From contig NZ_VCNG01000003.1 in assembly GCF_006227205.1 (NCBI RefSeq), positions 62,001 through 126,000 of the forward strand: a stretch of DNA of 64,000 nucleotides. The letters run 5' to 3'. The notes below the pieces were generated by a model. That model was given only the letters and a program-made list of their open reading frames with translations, searched no databases and was not told where the DNA came from. This document shows, in pieces, positions 49,101 through 55,100 of this stretch (position 1 is its first letter; the number at the start of each line of letters is the position of its first letter). The stretch is from Pseudomonas sp. ICMP22404 (GTDB lineage Bacteria > Pseudomonadota > Gammaproteobacteria > Pseudomonadales > Pseudomonadaceae). Both the position numbers and the translations under genes were made by a program.

Positions 49101-52100
49101 GGCCCATCGACAACACCCAGGTGCATGTCCTCGACGAGGCCCTGCAGCCATTGCCGGTGGGCGTGCCGGGCGAGCTGTACATCGGCGGTGCCGGCGTCGG
49201 GCGGGGTTACCATCGTCGCCCGGAACTGACCCAGGAGCGCTTCCTGGCCGACCCGTTCAGCAGCGACCCGACGGCGCGGCTGTACCGCACGGGCGACCTG
49301 GGTTTCTGGGATGCCGAGGGTCAACTCCACTACCTGGGACGCAACGACTTCCAGGTCAAGATCCGTGGCTTCCGCATCGAACTGGGGGAAATCGAAGCGG
49401 CTTTGCTGGCATTGCCCCAGGTCAGCGCGGCGGCGGTGCTGGCGCTGGCGCGCGAGGGTCGCGAGCCGGCGTTGGTGGCCTACGCCGTGGCGGCCGCCGA
49501 TCATGGACCGCTGGTCGCGCCGGCCCTGCGCGATGCCCTGGCCGCGGTTTTGCCGAGGCACATGGTACCGGCCCTGATCGTACCGCTGGACAGCCTGCCG
49601 CTGACGCCAAACGGCAAACTCGACCGCGCGGCCTTGCCGCCCCCCGGCGAAGACGCTTGGAGTACCCAAGCCTACGAGGCACCGCGTGGCGAACAGGAAT
49701 GCCTCATGGCCGACATCTGGTGCGACCTCTTGGGCGTGGCCCGGGTGGGTCGACACGATGATTTCTTCGAGCTGGGTGGGCATTCGCTGCTGGCCGTGCA
49801 ATGGGTTTCGCGGGTGCGCCAGCGCCTGGGCCTGGAACTGCCCCTGGCCGCCCTGTACGCGCACCCGAGCGTGGCCGGACTGGCACCGCTGCTGGCCAAC
49901 GCGACATGCAGTGTCCTGACCGGCATTCCCGTGTTGCCGCAGGCAGCAGCGCGGCCCTTGTCATTCGCCCAACAGCGGCTCTGGTTCATCGCACGGTTGG
50001 ATGCCCAGGCCAGCGCCGCCTATCACATCAGCGGTGCCCTGCAATTGGATGGAGAGTTGGACGAAAACGCCCTGCGCAGTGCCCTGACGCGTATCGTCGA
50101 GCGCCACGCGGTGCTACGCACGCGGTTCATCGAGCAGGACGGCGAAGTCCATCAGGTCATAGACCCCACGCCACGCTGGGATTATGAACGGGTGGAGCTG
50201 GCCGAAGCCGCCGACTTGCAGCCCGCCATGGCCCTCGAAGCCGCTCGGCCCTTCGATCTGAGCGAGGGTCCGCTGCTGCGGGTGTGGTTGGCGCGCCAAG
50301 GTGTCCATCGCCACGTACTGCACGTGACCTTGCACCACATCATTGCTGACGGGTGGTCCATCGGCGTGCTGATCGACGAGCTCTCGGTTCTGTACAAAGC
50401 TTTCCACGGCAACGCACCCGACTCGCTCGCGCCCCTGGCCATTCAATACGCCGACTACGCCGCCTGGCAACGTGAATGGTTGGCCGGGGAGCGTGGCGCC
50501 AGGCAGTTGGCCTATTGGCTCGAACACCTGTGCGAGGCCCCGGAACGGGTCGACCTGCCCACCGACCGCCCGCGGCCGCCGCGCCAGGATTTCGCCGGTG
50601 CGCGCCTGGAGGTGGCCCTGGATGAGTCCACCGCTTCGGCGCTTAAGGCGCTGGGGCGGCGCCATGGCACGTCGTTGTACATGACGCTGTTGGCGGCCTG
50701 GTCCGTGGTGGTGGCGCGCCTGTCCGGCCAGACGCGGGTGGTGATCGGCACCCCGGTGGCCAACCGCACGCGCAGCGAAGTGGAGCCGCTGATCGGCTTT
50801 TTCGTCAACACCCAGGCATTGTGTGTGGACTTGAGCGGCGCACCGGAAGTCGGCCAGTTGCTGGCCCAGGTCCGCGAGCATGCCTTGCAGGCCCAAGCCC
50901 ACCAGGACGTCCCGTTCGAGCATGTGGTCGAGGCGCTCAACCCGCCGCGCTCTCTGGCTCATACGCCGGTGTTTCAGCTGATGTTCGCCTGGCAGAACGC
51001 GCCTCGCAGCAGCCTGGACCTCGACGGTTTGAGCCTCACGCCCCTGGCCGGCGAGCAGGCCACCGCGCCGTTCGATCTTTCCCTGGAACTCTACGAAGCC
51101 GAGGGACGGATCGTCGGCGGGCTCAATTACGCCACCGCCCTGTACGACTGCGCCAGCATCAGCCGGCATTGGTCCTATCTGGTCCAGGTGCTGCGTCAGT
51201 TCATCGCCGACGATCGCCAGGCGGTCACGCACCTGGCACTGGTCGACGCCGACGAACGCCAGCGCCTGCTGCACCAGCTCAACCCGGCGCCGACGCCATT
51301 TCCTGAAGCGGGCTGGGTGCACCGCCCCTTCGAACGTCAAGCGCTGCTGCAGCCTGACGCCATTGCCGTCGAACTGCATGGGCGCGGCTTGAGCTATGGG
51401 GAACTGGACCGCCAGGCCAACCACTTGGCCTGGGCAATGATCGACCAGGGTGCAGGGCCCGGCCAACGCGTGGCCATCCACCTGCCCCGTAGCCTGGAAA
51501 TGGTGCTGGCCCTGGTTGCCACGCTCAAGACCGGGGCGGCCTACGTGCCGCTCGACCCCAGCCAGCCGATTGCCCGTCGGCAAGGCATCCTCGACGATTG
51601 CCAGCCCTGCCTGCTGCTGTGGGATGTCGAGCGCGTCGAGGCCTTGCAGACTGGCGAGGGCTGCCGCACGTTGTCCGTCCGCCTCTCGGCCACCGCGACA
51701 CCAGCCCCCGCCGCACCACCGCTGGGGCAACCGAACCCGGACGATCTGGCGTACGTCATGTACACCTCCGGCTCTACCGGCCTGCCCAAGGGTGTCGCCA
51801 TGGGGCATCTGGCTCTGAGCAACCTGTTGACCTGGCAGGCTGGCCAGGCGCTGCCCGGTGCCGCGCGCACCCTGCAATTCGCCGCGCTGGGCTTCGACGT
51901 GGCCTTCCAGGAAGTGTTCTCCACCCTGGGCAGCGGCGGTACGCTGGTGCTGCTGGAAGAGACCCGGCGCCTGGACCTCGCCGCCCTGCCGCAGTGGCTC
52001 TGCGAGACCCGCATCGAGCGCCTGTTCCTGCCGTACATTGCCCTGGCGGCACTGGCCGAGCGCTGGAGCGAAGCGCCGCTGGCATTGCCGGCGCTGCGCG

Positions 52101-55100
52101 ATGTGATCGTTGCCGGCGAAGCCTTGCGCATCACCGCGGCGCTGCGCGCGTTTTTCCTCCGGCATCCCCAGGCGCACCTGCATAACCACTACGGTCCGAC
52201 CGAAACCCATGTGGTCTGTGCCCATACCTTGGGCGATGATCCCGAGCAATGGGCCGACGTACCGGTGATCGGTCGGCCGATTGCCAACACCCAGGTGTGC
52301 CTGCTGGACGCACATGGCCAGTGGGTGCCCCAAGGGGCCGTGGGTGAGCTGCATGTGAAGGGCCTGGCCCTGGCCCAAGGCTACCTGAATCGACCGGACC
52401 TGACCGCCGAGCGCTTCATTGAATACCCCTTAGACCCACGCTCCGAAGCACGCCTGTACAAAACCGGCGACCTGGCGCGCTGGACCGCCGAGGGGACCTT
52501 GCAATACCTGGGACGCAACGACTCGCAGGTCAAGATCCGCGGTTATCGGGTCGAGCTGGCCGAGGTGGAGAGTCGCCTCGATCAAGTGCCCGGCATTCGC
52601 GAGTCGGTGGTCGTCGTGCAACCGGGCGAACATGGGGAGCCCCGCCTGGTGGCCTATTTCAGCGCCGCCCAAGCGCTGTCACCATTGGCGTTGCGCAGCC
52701 AGTTGAGCGAACGCCTGCCGGAGTACATGCTGCCAAGCGCCTTCGTGCAACTGGCGAGCCTGCCGCTGACCGGCAATGGCAAGGTCGATCGCCTGCGCCT
52801 GCCGGCCCCAACGCCCGAGTCATTCGCCCAGACGCCTTACAGCGCGCCGCGAGGCGAATTGGAAGCCAGTCTGGCGGCGATCTGGAGTGAACTGCTTGGC
52901 GTCGAGTCGATTGGCCGGGAGGATGACTTTTTCGCCCTCGGCGGGCATTCGCTGCTGGCGTTGCGTTTGCTCGCCCAGGTCCGCCATCGGTTGGGTCTGG
53001 AAGTGCCGCTTTCGGCGGTCTTCGCCCAGCCGCGCCTGCACGCCTTGGCCACGCTGCTTGGCGGCTCCGTCCACAACCGCCAGGAACCGTTGCCGGAGGC
53101 TGATCGCAGTCAACCGCTACCGCTGTCGTTCGCCCAGCAAAACCTGTGGTTGATCCAGCAGCTCAATCCGGATTCGACAGCGGCCTTCAACATGCCGGCC
53201 GGTTTGCGCTTGCGTGGCCAATTGAATGAAAACGCCCTGCGTCGGGCCCTTGACCGCATCGTGGCGCGCCATGAAAGCCTGCGCACGCGCTTCGTCAGCC
53301 TGGCCGGACATGCGCGACAGGTCATCGACCCGCCCGCTGCCTTGCCGCTGGTCAGCCTGGACCTGAGTACCGCCGGCGCGACGGATTGGCAGGCCGATTG
53401 CGCCGAAGAAGCCGACCGGCCCTTCGACCTCACCTGTCAATGGCCGGTCCGTGCCCGCCTGCTGCGCCTGAGCACTGATGACCACATCCTGCTGGTAACC
53501 GTGCACCATCTGGTCTCGGACGGCTGGTCCATGGGGGTGCTCACCGACGAATTCTCCCGCCTCTACCAGGCCTTCAGCCAGGGCCGGGACGATCCATTGC
53601 CGGCGCTGGCGCGCCAGTACGGCGACTACACCCTGTGGCAACGCCACTGGCTGCAAGGCGATGAACTGCAGCGCCAGCGTGCCTACTGGACTGCACACCT
53701 GGGCGCCGCACCGAGCTGCGTCACCCTACCCACCGACCGGCCACGTCCGCCGCGGCTGGATTACGCGGGGGCCAGCTTGCCAGTGCATATCGACGCAGAA
53801 CTGACCCGGGGTCTCAAAACCTTGAGCCAGCGCCATGGCGTCACCTTGTACATGACCTTGCTGGCCGCCTGGTCCGTGGTGGTCAGTCGCCTCTCGGGCC
53901 AAGCCCAGGTGGTCATCGGCTCACCCGTCGCCAACCGTGCCCGGGTCGAGCTGGAACCACTGATTGGCTTCTTCGTCAACTTCCAGGCCCTGTGCATCGA
54001 CCTGGACGAAGGGCCGCGGGTCGACGCACTGCTGGCCCAGGTCAGGGCGCTCGCCCTCGCCGCCCAGGACCATCAGGACTTGCCCTTCGAGCAGGTCATC
54101 GAAGCCCTCAACCCACCGCGGTCGCAGGCCCATAACGCAGTGTTCCAATTGATGCTGGCCTGGCAGAACGCGCCCCGTGGGGAGCTTGACCTGGGCAACG
54201 GCTTGCAGCTGGAAAGCGTGGGCGCACCCGTGACCACGGCCAAGTTCGACCTGGCGCTGGACGTCCATGAGGCCGAGGGCGTGATCCAGGGCGGTTTCAA
54301 TTACGCCACTGCGCTATTCGATGCCGCTACCGTGGCGCGCCATTGGCATGCGCTGTTGGCGGTGCTGCGGGCCATGGTCGCCGACGATCGACAGACCGTG
54401 ACCAGCATCGACTTGCTCAGCCGGACCGAACGCCAAAAGTTGCTCGACGGTTTCAACCCGGTCGTCCGCGTAGAGCCGGCGACGGGCGAACGCCTGCACC
54501 AGCGTTTCGAGGCCCAGGCGGCGCGCCGAGGCGATGCCATTGCACTCCAATACGGCACGCAGACCCTCAGTTATCGGGCGCTCAACCAGCGCGCCAACCG
54601 CCTGGCTCATCGCCTGCGGGAGCTGGGTGTCGGCCCGGACATCCGTGTGGCGATCCACGCCGAGCGCGGCTTGGACATGCTCGTTGGCATCCTGGCCAGT
54701 CTCAAGGCCGGCGGCGCCTATGTGCCGCTGGACCCGGTCTATCCCGCACAACGCTTGAACTTCATCCTTGGCGACAGCAGCCCCCGGGTGGTGCTGACCC
54801 TCGGGGCACTACCGCCAGCGCTGCAGGTGCCTGCCGCCTGCACGGTGCTGTCCCTGGACCCGCACCGCGGCAACTGGAGCGAGCAGCCCGGGACAGACCT
54901 GCCCGCCGATCCCCAGGCCAGCGATGCCGACCTGGCATACATCATCTACACCTCCGGTTCCACCGGCGTGCCCAAGGGCGTGATGATTGAACACCGCGCG
55001 GTACTGCGACTGTTCAGTGCTACCGAAGGCTGGTTCGGCTTCAACGAACGGGACGTCTGGACGCTGTTCCATTCGTTCGCGTTCGACTTCTCGGTCTGGG